Source: UBA1422 sp963676385 (GTDB taxonomy: Bacteria; Bacillota; Clostridia; Peptostreptococcales; Anaerovoracaceae). From it: a stretch of 64,000 bases of DNA. Under the pieces are notes generated by a model. That model was not told where the DNA came from. It did not search any database and worked only from the letters and a program-made list of their open reading frames with translations. Shown one piece after another: positions 17,189-27,023 of this stretch. Positions within the stretch are counted from its first letter, which is position 1; each line of letters begins with the position of its first letter. A program made the translations under genes and the position numbers. Location of the stretch: the NCBI GenBank assembly GCA_963676385.2, contig CAXXMM010000010.1, forward strand, positions 1 through 64,000, in the 5' to 3' direction.

Positions 17189-17247
17189 TCTCCTCCTGTT
17201 GCCCCGGGAGCGGGGAAATGATTGCGGCGGCCCGAAGGCCGCCGTCT
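17189..17247 (-). other. Stable GC hairpins between pckG and tyrS
   Basis: Directly after the pckG stop the minus strand forms GGCGGCC-TTCG-GGCCGCC, an exceptionally stable tetraloop hairpin, followed by CCCCG-CTC-CCGGGG just before the tyrS ribosome binding site. Neither has a T-run, so an mRNA-processing or stability element is more likely than a terminator. Confidence 0.6.
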
Positions 17248-17249
17248 TA

Positions 17250-19043
17250 TTACTTCTTCAGTCTTTCTTCGGTTGCTTTGAGTTCCTTTGTCAATTCTTC
17301 CGGAAGTCTGTCCCCAAATTCGTCATAGAACTTGGAGATGTTTTGCATTTCTTCTTTCCAAAGGTCTTTGTCCACGTTGAGCAGATCCTTGAGAATCCCC
17401 TCATTGACATCATCCAATTGTTCAATATCAATGTCCTTGGGTTGTGGCATCGCACCAATTGGCGTTTCCACTGCATCAATGCCCTCATGGCAACGTTTCA
17501 AAATCCATTCCAACACTCTTAGGTTGTCCCCAAATCCCGGCCAAATGAACTTTCCTTCATCGTCGGTTCGGAACCAGTTTACATTGAAAATCTGAGGCTG
17601 ATGTTTGATTTTTTTGCCCATTTCGATCCAATGGGCCCAGTAATCTCCCATGTGATAGCCACAGAAAGGCAGCATAGCCATTGGGTCACGACGAACCACC
17701 CCAACAGCTCCTTCTTTGGCAGCTGTCGTTTCGGAAGCCATAATAGAACCAACAAACACGCCGTGGTTCCAGTCTCTGGCTTGATATACCAATGGTGCGG
17801 TCTTTGCTCTTCTGCCACCAAAAATAATGGCTGAGATGGGCACACCCTTGGTGCTATTGAATTCAGGAGAAATACAGGGGCAATTCTCTGCCGGTGCAGT
17901 AAATCTTGAATTGGGATGCGCGCCTTTTTCGCCGGAAGCCGCGGTCCAGGGCTCCCCTTTCCAATTTAATGCGTGTTCCGGGGGAGTTTTGGTCAAACTT
18001 TCCCACCATACTGTATTGTCGTCCAGATTCTTCACCACGTTGGTAAAGATGGTATTCTTTTTGGTGGTTTCCAGTGCATTGGGATTGGTCTTTGCATTGG
18101 TGCCCGGGGCAACGCCGAAGAATCCATTTTCCGGATTCACCGCCCAAAGCCGTCCGTCTTCTCCAACACGAAGCCAAGCAATGTCGTCGCCTACACAGTA
18201 AATTTTCCAACCCGCCTTGATGTAATGTTCCGGGGGAATCAGCATGGCCAAATTTGTCTTGCCGCAAGCGGATGGGAAAGCTGCCGCCACGTAGCGGGTT
18301 TCCCCTTGGGGATTTTCAATCCCCAAAATAAGCATATGCTCCGCCAGCCAACCTTCTTGCTTCCCGTAATAAGAAGCCAGTCGAAGGGCCAGACATTTTT
18401 TGCCTAAAAGCACGTTTCCGCCATAACCGGAATTTAAAGAAATAATGGTGTTGTCTTCCGGGAAATGAGCAATGTATCTTTCCTTGGGATCCAACTTAAC
18501 CTTGGAATGTACCCCACGGGTAAAGTCGTTGGAATCTCCAATGGCATCCAATACCTGCTTGCCCATTCTAGTCATAATTGCCATGGATAACACCACATAA
18601 ATGGAGTCTGTAATTTCAACACCATACTTGGCAAAGGGAGAGCCAACCACGCCCATTGAAAATGGAAGGATATACATAGTTCTTCCCACCATGCCCCCTT
18701 CTAAAATGCCATCCAATTTGGCGTACATTTCCTTGGGGTCCATCCAATTGTTGGTAGGCCCGGCGTTTTCTTTTTTGCGGCTGCAAATAAACGTTCTGTC
18801 TTCCACTCTGGCTACGTCGTTGGGATCGCTTCGATGAAGCACGCAGCCCGGGAGTTTTTCTTCGTTAAGTCGTTCTAATTCTCCGGTGTCGCATCCTTCT
18901 TGTCGAATGGTCTCCAGTTGTTCCGGGTCACCGGTAATCCAAACGATGGACGATGGTTTGGCAATTGAAGCAATTCTGTCCACCCACTTAAGCATGTGGA
19001 CATTCTTGGTCATGGGATTGTCCTTCCCAAATGTCGATGTCAT
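17250..19043 (-). CDS. pckG: Phosphoenolpyruvate carboxykinase (GTP)
   Basis: Interconverts oxaloacetate and PEP using GTP/GDP in the cytosol, in gluconeogenesis or anaplerosis. The 597-residue length and the kinase loop FPSACGKTN (near residue 275) identify the GTP-dependent family rather than the ATP-type pckA. Other family blocks are RTMYILPFSMG, GGNVLLGKKC, GDDIAWLR and PISAIIFGGRR. GGAGG precedes the ATG. It is followed by tyrS with GC hairpins between them. Confidence 0.95.
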   Translation of the reverse strand: MTSTFGKDNPMTKNVHMLKWVDRIASIAKPSSIVWITGDPEQLETIRQEGCDTGELERLNEEKLPGCVLHRSDPNDVARVEDRTFICSRKKENAGPTNNWMDPKEMYAKLDGILEGGMVGRTMYILPFSMGVVGSPFAKYGVEITDSIYVVLSMAIMTRMGKQVLDAIGDSNDFTRGVHSKVKLDPKERYIAHFPEDNTIISLNSGYGGNVLLGKKCLALRLASYYGKQEGWLAEHMLILGIENPQGETRYVAAAFPSACGKTNLAMLIPPEHYIKAGWKIYCVGDDIAWLRVGEDGRLWAVNPENGFFGVAPGTNAKTNPNALETTKKNTIFTNVVKNLDDNTVWWESLTKTPPEHALNWKGEPWTAASGEKGAHPNSRFTAPAENCPCISPEFNSTKGVPISAIIFGGRRAKTAPLVYQARDWNHGVFVGSIMASETTAAKEGAVGVVRRDPMAMLPFCGYHMGDYWAHWIEMGKKIKHQPQIFNVNWFRTDDEGKFIWPGFGDNLRVLEWILKRCHEGIDAVETPIGAMPQPKDIDIEQLDDVNEGILKDLLNVDKDLWKEEMQNISKFYDEFGDRLPEELTKELKATEERLKK

Positions 19044-19074
19044 TTTTCTTTTCCTCCACTGTATTGTTTATAAA

Positions 19075-19704
19075 TTATTTGGTTCCATATAATCGATCCC
19101 CGGCATCTCCTAGTCCGGGAACAATATACGCATGCTCGTTGAGTTTTTCGTCTTTTGCGGCGATGTAGATGTCCACATCCGGATGCTGTTTTTGAAGGAC
19201 TTCAATTCCCTCAGGCGCGGCGATGAGGCACAAAAATACAATATTTTTGCCACCCTTTTCTTTGATGAAGTCAATGGCTGCAGAGGCGCTCCCCCCGGTG
19301 GCCAACATGGGATCCACCACAAATATTTTTCTCTTGTCCAAATCCTGAGGCAGCTTGCAATAATATTCTACCGGTTTGTGGGTATCCGGGTCTCTGTACA
19401 AACCAATATGCCCAACTTTTGCATTGGGGATCAGTGCCAGAAGACCGTCAACCAATCCCAATCCTGCACGGAGAATGGGGACGATGGCAATGTCTTCACC
19501 TTTCAGCATATTCATTTTGGCCGAACAAATAGGTGTTTCAATTTCGACTTCTTTCAAGGGAAGATCGCGAGTTGCCTCGTAACCCATCAGCATGGCAATT
19601 TCTCTTACCAATTCTCTAAAATCCTTGACACTGGTATCTGTCTTTCGGATCATGGCGGTTTTGTGCTGAATTAACGGATGATCGAATACATAAACTTTAC
19701 CCAT
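19075..19704 (-). CDS. upp: Uracil phosphoribosyltransferase
   Basis: Salvage enzyme converting uracil and PRPP to UMP (209 residues, normal length). It starts VYVFDHPLIQHK, has PILRAGLGLVDG, and the PRPP loop VVDPMLATGGSASAAI. The C-terminal PGLGDAGDRLYGT is the uracil-binding signature. It is 43 bp downstream of rpiB in a minus-strand nucleotide/translation gene set. Confidence 0.96.
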   Translation of the reverse strand: MGKVYVFDHPLIQHKTAMIRKTDTSVKDFRELVREIAMLMGYEATRDLPLKEVEIETPICSAKMNMLKGEDIAIVPILRAGLGLVDGLLALIPNAKVGHIGLYRDPDTHKPVEYYCKLPQDLDKRKIFVVDPMLATGGSASAAIDFIKEKGGKNIVFLCLIAAPEGIEVLQKQHPDVDIYIAAKDEKLNEHAYIVPGLGDAGDRLYGTK

Positions 19705-19747
19705 TGTTTCCCTCCAATTTCACTTTACAGTTCGGTTAATCATTAAA

Positions 19748-20179
19748 TTATAGTTCATTTAATTTATCTACACGGCGATGATGGCGTCCGCCCTCAGCCT
19801 CCGTAGTAAGCCACGTATCCACAATCTGAATGGCCAAATCCGGCGGGGTCAGTCTTCCCCCCAGAGAGATGATGTTGGCGTCATTGTGTTGCTTAGCCAA
19901 AACTGCCATTTCCACACTGTCCACCAAAGCACAACGAATTCCCTTCACTTTGTTGGCTGCAATGCAAATGCCAATGCCGGAACCGCAAAATACAATGCCC
20001 CGATCCCCTTTGCCCTCTGCAACCGCAACGCCGGCTGCATATCCGTAATCCGGGTAATCAACAGATTCTTCCGAATTGGTTCCCAGGTCAATGAAATCAT
20101 ACTTTTTTTCAATTAAATGGTTCTTAATTATTTCCTTGAGTTCATAGCCACCGTGGTCGCTTGCCAACACTATTTTCAT
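19748..20179 (-). CDS. rpiB: Ribose-5-phosphate isomerase B
   Basis: Interconverts ribulose-5-phosphate and ribose-5-phosphate. The 143-residue RpiB/LacAB protein starts MKIVLASDHGGYELK and contains the active-site CGSGIGICIAANK, with HNDANIISLGGR later. It lies one base downstream of the tsaC stop and 43 bp upstream of upp, a common firmicute arrangement supplying PRPP precursors. Confidence 0.96.
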   Translation of the reverse strand: MKIVLASDHGGYELKEIIKNHLIEKKYDFIDLGTNSEESVDYPDYGYAAGVAVAEGKGDRGIVFCGSGIGICIAANKVKGIRCALVDSVEMAVLAKQHNDANIISLGGRLTPPDLAIQIVDTWLTTEAEGGRHHRRVDKLNEL

Positions 20180-20180
20180 A

Positions 20181-21176
20181 TTAAACCCTCACTATGTTAT
20201 ATCCTGCGGATTTGAGCATCCTGTTCATCACCGCAAATCCGACCCCGTCTGTATCGCTTAAGGCGCCGGCCAAAATCAAATCCACATCCTCTTTGTCCAT
20301 TTCCCGAAGCTGAGAAAAGAAATCATGGGCTGCTTCCACAAAGGCTTTTTCTTCAAAAAGAATGACGCCTACCTTGTTGCCTAAGTTTTCGTTAAGGCCG
20401 CGAAGCCGTTGAATTTCTTCTTTTACTTTTTCTCTTCTGCCCTCTACCACCAACATCTGTGCCTTGGGGGCGTAATGTTTGTATTTCATTCCCGGTGCCT
20501 TCGGGGCCAAATCCGGGTTGGGCACAGCATTCAGGGATGGATCCAGTTTTACCGGTTTTCCCAGCACTGCCTCAATGCTTTCCGGGGTTACAATGCCCGG
20601 GCGCAAAATCATTGGAGTTTCACCGGTCAAGTCCAACACCGTTGATTCAATGCCCACACGGCAATCTCCCCCCATAATAATGGCATCCACTTTGCCCATT
20701 AAATCGTCACGAACATGGTCTGCTTTTGTGGGGCTGGGTTTGCCGGAAAGGTTGGCACTGGGGGCTGCAATGGGCACCCCTGCAAGTCTGATTAACTCCA
20801 AAGCCACCGGATGATCCGGCATGCGAACGGCAACGGTATCCAGGCCGCCTGTTGTACGTAAAGGCACAATCTCCTTCTTTTTTATTACCAAAGTCAAAGG
20901 ACCCGGCCAGAAATGGTCAATGAGTGTAATCATATCCTGAGTGATATACCGGGTCAGTTGCCCAATATCGCTGGCTCTGGAAATATGAACAATCATAGGA
21001 TTGTCGCTGGGTCTGCCTTTGGCCTCATAAATTTTGCCCACAGCTTCAGCATTCAAGGCATCCGCCCCAAGGCCGTAAACCGTTTCAGTGGGAAATGCCA
21101 CCAGTCCACCCTGTCGGATGATTCGCGCCGCTTCTTCAATATTTTCTGTTGTTGTGTCCAGTATTTTCGTATCCAT
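20181..21176 (-). CDS. tsaC: L-threonylcarbamoyladenylate synthase (Sua5 form)
   Basis: Makes threonylcarbamoyl-AMP from threonine, bicarbonate and ATP for the t6A modification of ANN-decoding tRNAs. The N-terminal YrdC domain includes GGLVAFPTETVYGLG and the KGRPSDNPMIVHI loop; APSANLSGKPSPT is also conserved. At 331 residues it has the extra C-terminal Sua5 domain (from about residue 210, PGMKYKHYAPKA linker). The start overlaps the prfA stop by one base (TAATG), indicating coupling. Confidence 0.95.
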   Translation of the reverse strand: MDTKILDTTTENIEEAARIIRQGGLVAFPTETVYGLGADALNAEAVGKIYEAKGRPSDNPMIVHISRASDIGQLTRYITQDMITLIDHFWPGPLTLVIKKKEIVPLRTTGGLDTVAVRMPDHPVALELIRLAGVPIAAPSANLSGKPSPTKADHVRDDLMGKVDAIIMGGDCRVGIESTVLDLTGETPMILRPGIVTPESIEAVLGKPVKLDPSLNAVPNPDLAPKAPGMKYKHYAPKAQMLVVEGRREKVKEEIQRLRGLNENLGNKVGVILFEEKAFVEAAHDFFSQLREMDKEDVDLILAGALSDTDGVGFAVMNRMLKSAGYNIVRV

Positions 21177-22243
21177 TAAAAGTTTTTCATCTTTTCTGCC
21201 TGATCGTGGGTGGTCAAGCCATCAATAATTTCATCCATTTCCCCTTTGAGGAAATTGTCCAACTTATATAGGGTCACCCCGGTTCTGTGGTCCGAAACCC
21301 TGCCTTGCGGAAAATTGTAGGTACGGATTCGCTCACTTCGGTCGCCGGAGCCTACCTGACTTTTTCTCTGCTCGGATATTTCTTTGTTTTGTTCCTGAAG
21401 TTTCAGGTCGTATAATCTGGATTTCAGTACTTTGAAAGCCTTCTCTTTGTTTTTGATTTGTGATTTTTCATCCTGGCATGTTACTACCAACCCTGTAGGC
21501 TCATGGGTCAGACGCACCGCCGAGTCTGTGGTGTTAACGCACTGGCCCCCATTTCCCGACGCCCGATACACGTCAACTCTCACGTCATTGGGATTCAAAT
21601 CCACTTCCAAATCTTCCACTTCCGGAAGAACGGCCACTGTCGCTGCGGAAGTGTGGATTCTTCCACTGGCCTCTGTCTCAGGAACTCGTTGAACCCGATG
21701 AACGCCGCTTTCATATTTTAATCTTGAAAATGCGCCGCGTCCCTTAATTAATACAACCACTTCTTTGATGCCGCCGATTTCTGTGTCATTGATTTCTATG
21801 ATTTCCGACTTCCACTTCATGCGTTCCGCGTACATTCTGTACATCCGAAGCAAATCCATGCCAAAGAGAGCGGCCTCGTCTCCTCCGGTGCCGGCTCTTA
21901 TTTCCAGAATAACATTCTTGTCATCATTGGGATCCTTGGGAAGGAGCAACCTTTGCAGCTCTTGTTCCAAAGGTTGGAGTTGGTCTTGAAGTTCATACAG
22001 TTCTTCTTTGGCCATTTCCTTCAGCTCATCGTCCATGCCGCCTTCATCCAACATCTCTTTGGCGCCTTTCAGATCCTCTTTGACTTTTCTGTATTCTTTG
22101 TATTTATTTACAATGGGTTCCATCTCTGCCATCTCTTTGATGTGCTTCTGCCAAAGGTTTTGATTGGCAATGATCTCCGGGTCGGAAACCTTCGCTGACA
22201 GCTCATCATACTTGTCAGAAATGAACTCTAATTTGTCAAACAT
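21176..22243 (-). CDS. prfA: Peptide chain release factor 1
   Basis: Recognises UAA and UAG stop codons and triggers peptide release. The 355-residue product has the catalytic GGQ in SGNGGQCVNTTDSAVRLTH and RIRTYNFPQGRVSDHR. The stop-codon reading region is near RVQRVPETEASGRIHTS. GGAG six bases before the ATG at 22243 decides the start over an upstream ATG at 22270. prmC, which methylates this GGQ, is 6 kb upstream beyond an accessory insert. Confidence 0.96.
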   Translation of the reverse strand: MFDKLEFISDKYDELSAKVSDPEIIANQNLWQKHIKEMAEMEPIVNKYKEYRKVKEDLKGAKEMLDEGGMDDELKEMAKEELYELQDQLQPLEQELQRLLLPKDPNDDKNVILEIRAGTGGDEAALFGMDLLRMYRMYAERMKWKSEIIEINDTEIGGIKEVVVLIKGRGAFSRLKYESGVHRVQRVPETEASGRIHTSAATVAVLPEVEDLEVDLNPNDVRVDVYRASGNGGQCVNTTDSAVRLTHEPTGLVVTCQDEKSQIKNKEKAFKVLKSRLYDLKLQEQNKEISEQRKSQVGSGDRSERIRTYNFPQGRVSDHRTGVTLYKLDNFLKGEMDEIIDGLTTHDQAEKMKNF

Positions 22244-22296
22244 GTTGTTCTCCTCAATGTGTTTTCTCAACTGTTTATTATATCATGGTTTGTATC

Positions 22297-22328
22297 ATAA
22301 AAAAACCGGAAAATACATTCCGGTTTTT
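22297..22328 (-). terminator. Rho-independent terminator after rpmE
   Basis: Minus-strand stem AAAACCGGAA / TTCCGGTTTT with a short loop and a T-run lies between the rpmE stop and the prfA leader. It separates rpmE from prfA transcription, at least in part. Confidence 0.8.
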
Positions 22329-22334
22329 GACTTC

Positions 22335-22535
22335 CTAGTCGATCTTGTACTTGTTTTTGAACTTTTCGACACGTCCGCCGCGGTTCACAAACTTTTGCTG
22401 TCCTGTAAAGAACGGGTGGCACGCTGAGCAAACGTCGAGCCTTATGTCACTTTCCAATGACTTTGTTACAAACTCGTTACCGCATGCGCAAGTTACTTTA
22501 CATTCCTGATACTTAGGATGGATTCCTTCCTTCAT
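22335..22535 (-). CDS. rpmE: 50S ribosomal protein L31
   Basis: Ribosomal protein of 66 residues beginning MKEGIHPKYQ. It is the zinc-binding (C+) form: cysteines in TCACGNEF and LDVCSACHPFFTG. AGGTG precedes the ATG at 22535; an in-frame start at 22592 is discounted. It is normally beside rho; here it has been separated from rho, DUF1385 and prmC by the accessory insert at 22.7-28.6 kb. Confidence 0.96.
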   Translation of the reverse strand: MKEGIHPKYQECKVTCACGNEFVTKSLESDIRLDVCSACHPFFTGQQKFVNRGGRVEKFKNKYKID

Positions 22536-22738
22536 GCATATCACCTCTTTCCTGCTCAGGGTTCCCCCTTGCATAATTACTACAATGTCCATTGCAGCCT
22601 GTTTAATATATCACATTCCTTCTTTGCTGGCAAGGGGTTTTTGTTGGGCTGGGTGGTTTTTGTTGGAATGCTCGAGATATGAAAACACAGGACCCAGTGC
22701 TTGGTTTGTTGCACAGCTTAATCCAAGTTCTTTCACAA

Positions 22739-23488
22739 TTAGCCCGGATAAACGGAACCATCATCATGATAACGTTTCCACTTTATTCTTCCCAGTACAA
22801 TAATCCCTGAAAACCCCAAAAATATCCACACCATACTCGGAAATGGACAATTTATTAGCCAGAATCCAAAACTATCGCCGGCAAAGTGAGATCGGTTCCC
22901 CTGACTATCAATAACGGTAATCTGTGCTGTAATTGGATTTGCCTTAAAGGTTCTTCCCTTGCTATCCTTGGCTGTATATCCTCCCTTCGAATACACCTCA
23001 CCCGGCTTAAAACTTTTCCATAGAATGTCATCATGAGGCCATTGTTCATAGGTCAGTATTTTTATGAGCTTCCCGTTTTTGAAATAATAGGTTGAACTAT
23101 CCCCGTTATAGTCGATAACCACCGTATTATCTCTCTTACTCATCATACTGCTGGATCCATTCGTTACAACTTTAAAACAATAGGTGAATAGTGGCTCTCC
23201 CTCCGGCGAAAATGCGACTAAACATTCACTATGGTCTGACATAACATATAAGTTGTCATTCATATCACAGACAATCGATATTATTCCACTCATTGGGCCT
23301 TGTATGTTTGGATACATGGTATTTGCCTGTTCGCCTCGCGCCGTTCTAAGGACATCAGGTAACGTCGATGCCAAAATACCAAATAAAAGGATTATGACAA
23401 ATATCACTAGCCCAATCTTATACAGAATATCAAAATACTTGTTAGATATCCGGCCACAAAACGGCCTTTTGCTGTTACTTATATCCAC
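22739..23488 (-). CDS. Hypothetical membrane protein downstream of RHS gene (candidate immunity protein)
   Basis: Not recognised (249 residues). A hydrophobic helix IGLVIFVIILLFGILAS lies near residue 28 and a second, VWIFLGFSGIIVLG, near the C-terminus. The ~150-residue segment between is rich in beta-type repeats such as NLYVMSDHSECLVAFSPEG, possibly a small propeller. The start is a GTG with a weak site. It lies 20 bp after an RHS toxin-type gene on the same strand, the usual place of an immunity gene; that role is inference only. Confidence 0.5.
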   Translation of the reverse strand: MDISNSKRPFCGRISNKYFDILYKIGLVIFVIILLFGILASTLPDVLRTARGEQANTMYPNIQGPMSGIISIVCDMNDNLYVMSDHSECLVAFSPEGEPLFTYCFKVVTNGSSSMMSKRDNTVVIDYNGDSSTYYFKNGKLIKILTYEQWPHDDILWKSFKPGEVYSKGGYTAKDSKGRTFKANPITAQITVIDSQGNRSHFAGDSFGFWLINCPFPSMVWIFLGFSGIIVLGRIKWKRYHDDGSVYPG

Positions 23489-23508
23489 TCAGTTAACCCA
23501 TTTTCCCC

Positions 23509-26079
23509 TTATTTTCTATAGTGAACATTGCTATTTCTATATTTGGAAGCCGAGTTTGAAGCTCTGCTTGATAAATTATTTATTGCACTAAATACTTGTC
23601 CACAACTAGCGTACCAAGATACCCCGCTTGAGCAAGATGCCTTTGAGGTACTTAAACCTCCACCGATTGCCCAAACATCACTATTCCACGCTTTGAATCC
23701 CTTACCGTGGAAGACAGTTAGCGATGCATAGTTAAAGTATCTCGTATAAGCTTTAGGTGTTGTAAATTTTCTAACATCCGCCTTTATCACAAATATGCAA
23801 ATTGACATACTAACTCCAGTTTTTACTAGGTCTTTTGGTTCGCCAATTTTCCATGGTTCTTTTATAAGTTTTTTTAGTATGTTTCTTGGATCCGCGACAC
23901 CTCCCATGGCTCCATATACATAAACATATGGCTTTTTCTCGAATGTTTGACTTTGATTTTAGTGTTTGTAAACCACACTACTTCAACACCACAAGCAGCA
24001 CACCCAATATTAACTTCAATCTGAATTCCATAGCCTACCCATTGCCACGTTGAGCCCCCAGACGGGTCAGTTCCCATAATCGGATTGTTGAGGCAATATG
24101 AATATAGGTTGTATTCAAGTGAAGACAAGTCACTTCGAATTTGCTCTTGGTCATCTGCATTCAACATTCTGCAAGTATCCGGATCATAATACCTTGACTG
24201 CAGATAATATAATCCTGTCTCTGTATCCTGATAATATCCCCTGTACCTCATTGGATTTAATTGGCCAATGGTACTTGCAAGGCTCCCTGTGATGCTTTGA
24301 ACTTTGCCCCATGCATCATAGCTGTAGTTTACCACAACGGTTCCTGCCGTATCAACAATGGAAACAATGTCACCTTGCAGGTTCTTGACGTAGATATACT
24401 CCGTTCCGTTAATCATCACGCCAGCCAATTCGTTATCATGGTCATAATGAAATTGCAGTACATTTGTGCCATCATTTTGATAAGTGATTCTGCCGTCGAT
24501 TGTAGTATATCTTGTCACAGTAGTTCCAACTGTCTTCTGAGTTCTGTTGCCATCCTCACCATATTTGAAGTATAGACTTTGGTTGTTCCCTACCATACTG
24601 TCGAGCAACCTACCTGCCGTCCATGTCATTGTATACCCTTTATAACTTAAGGGATTGCCGATTTCATCATTGGTGATTGTCTGCCCGTTGTATGAGGTTA
24701 GTTTGTCAGGCCAATTGGAATCTCCATAAGTATAAGTATCCGTACTGGTTGGCGTGCTACTAATAGGATCTGCTGTTGTGTAGGAATAGATTGATTTGGA
24801 AGTTATGTTACCTCTAGAATTATAGTTATAGATAAATGTTTTGTTAAGTGTTTCATCATTCACACGTACCAGTTGATTATTTGAGCCGTAAATATAGTCC
24901 ACATCATCACTACCACTAGAAACCTTCGAGATTTGGTTGCCTGAATTATATTGGTAATTATAAGCTTTGGTAATCGATCCTATCACGTTGGACATTTCAG
25001 ACACTTTATCGCCACTATATGAATACGCGGTAGACATCAGTTGTGTGCCATTCTTGCTTCCTAGATTTACAGATGAAGAATTCAGTCTATCATCTGTTTT
25101 GTTATAATTTTTATATATTTTTGCGTTTGTCCCTCCTGAGACATTATAGAACACATCACAATCCAGAAAATACTCACTTAAATAGTCTCTGGGTATATCG
25201 TCAACGTATACGGTTTCTCCTAGTGACTGCCCCGCCCCTTCGGTTTCGTCACAGGTATCACCAAAGCTATATCCATAATAGGGATCCTCATCATAATCAC
25301 AAATTTCAACCAATCCGCCTGAATAATGCTTAGTAAAAGTGTTATTAATATTGTCCGTATCACGATCATACCCAAAGGAATCATAAACATGAGAGAACGC
25401 ATTGGTAGTCGTGCCATTCTTAACATATTGTACTGAATTGACACTGCCATCACTATTATATGTATAATGTATTGACTGATTATTCCCGAAATTTTTGGTT
25501 GAAAGGCTTCCGTCAGAATTATAGTTGAAATCAACAAAGTCTTGAGTTCCAATTTTCACATCAGACAGTGCTCCGGAGTTCGTCTCATCTAAGGTGTACA
25601 AATCAAAGTTTTGTACCGTCTGGTTTCCATTTGTATCATATGTGTAATTGGTGGTAATTCCATCCGAATTAATTTTTTCAGCGAGATTCCAAGTTGTGTT
25701 ATTGTAAGTATATCTTGTTGTGTTGGCATCCACCGAATATGCTCCAGAAGACGATGCCATATTTTCAGAGTTGGCACCGAAGGTATCGTTTGCTGCAACA
25801 TAATGCTCCGCATCCACTTCTTTCAATATTCGCCCAAAGCTATCGTATATATTTCTGGTGGTTTCATTTGAACCACTTTGCTTTAATAATGTGCCATATT
25901 CATCATAATAGTAATGGGTTGTTGTTGGAGTTCCTGCGTCTACTGTAGTTTCTTCTTCAACCAATAGACCAAAGCCATTATAGGTGTTCTCTGTAACAGT
26001 TATTACGCCCGCTCGAGAGGTATCGGTGCGAGTGGCTATTCGCCCAAAAGAATCATATGTGTATTCAGACTGACTGGTT
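23509..26079 (-). pseudogene. RHS-repeat protein gene, 5'-truncated by an IS and frameshifted near its toxin tip
   Basis: The minus strand encodes YD-repeat sequence (many YxYDxxG units such as YTYDSFGRI) ending in an RHS core: RYRGYYQDTETGLYYLQSRYYDP and NPIMGTDPSG (24060-24260). Such proteins are large surface or secreted shells with variable toxic tips. The upstream end is cut at 26079 by an IS3-family element, so signal peptide and most repeats are lost. After the core, one frame ends at 23874 while the tip continues in another frame from about 23945 to 23509 (KKPYVYVYGAMGG onward), so one indel separates core and tip. The tip has no family I recognise. A membrane protein that may be the immunity gene follows. 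Confidence 0.8.
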
Positions 26080-26099
26080 TGGACTGCGTCGATATTTGT

Positions 26100-27023
26100 C
26101 TAGCACATTTGGGCAGTCATATGCATTCCTACATTGTTGGTTTTAGCTTGTTTTTCCTTTTCTTTCGTCATTCGGTATTCTACCGGGCTCATGTATCCCA
26201 AATGCGAATGCATACGCTTCCGGTTATAAAACAGTTCGATATATTCGAACAAATCCGACTTCACTTCTTCCAGTGTACCATATTCCTTTCTGTAGATGCG
26301 CTCTTTTTTCGCAGTGGAAAAGAAGCTCTCAAGGCATGCGTTGTCGTAAGGGCAACCAGGCCTGCTCATGCTTCCTTCCATGGCATATTTTTTTAGCATC
26401 TCTTGAAATGCGTTGCTGGCATATTGGCTACCCCGATCACTATGAAATGTTACTTTCCCATTTCGTCGATCTGTTCTTGCCAGCGCATTTCCCAGCGCAT
26501 TCTTTGTCAACTCGCTGTCAATATTTTTGCTGATAGCATATCCTATAATCTCACGGTTGAACAAATCCATCACCGCAGCCAAATACATAAATCCTTGATT
26601 CGTCTTGATGTAGGTGATGTCTCCGGCCCAAACTTGATTTGCTTCTTTCGTGAAAAAATTCTGTTCTAATTTATTCTCAAAGAATCGTCCATCTGTCTTG
26701 CCCTTGTGCGCCGGCCTGTATTTTCCAAGAGAAATGGGGTACAAGCCGTTCTGACGCATGATTTTCCTCAGTTTGTAGGTACTTAAAACATAGCCTTCAT
26801 TCTCCATGGCATGCTGCATTTTTCGGTAGCCATATATCTGTTTATTGTCTTCAAAGACTTTCCGAACCACTAAGGACAAGGCTCTTTCTTCCTGTCTATA
26901 TGCTTCTCTTTTCTCCCATCTTCTTTTCCATTGGTAGTACCCACTTGGTTTCAGCTCCAAGACTCTGCACATCCTCCGCACCTTAAATTCGGAGCCATAT
27001 GTATGTATTGCTTCATACTTCAT
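26100..27023 (-). CDS. IS3-family transposase OrfB (copy 1)
   Basis: Integrase-core transposase (307 residues) with the DDE triad: Asp in VWAGDITYIKT, Asp in FHSDRGSQYAS, Glu in DNACLESFFSTAK. The N-terminal HTH_21 region contains IYGYRKM. Its ATG overlaps the orfA stop (ATGA). The frame stays open upstream, and an A7 run (27053-27059) in orfA would allow -1 frameshifting to make the OrfAB fusion usual for IS3. Confidence 0.95.
   Translation of the reverse strand: MKYEAIHTYGSEFKVRRMCRVLELKPSGYYQWKRRWEKREAYRQEERALSLVVRKVFEDNKQIYGYRKMQHAMENEGYVLSTYKLRKIMRQNGLYPISLGKYRPAHKGKTDGRFFENKLEQNFFTKEANQVWAGDITYIKTNQGFMYLAAVMDLFNREIIGYAISKNIDSELTKNALGNALARTDRRNGKVTFHSDRGSQYASNAFQEMLKKYAMEGSMSRPGCPYDNACLESFFSTAKKERIYRKEYGTLEEVKSDLFEYIELFYNRKRMHSHLGYMSPVEYRMTKEKEKQAKTNNVGMHMTAQMC

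Noticed and set aside
17187..17249. T-box leader for tyrS
   Set aside because: The gap is only 63 bp and has GC hairpins but no T-box core or specifier loop.
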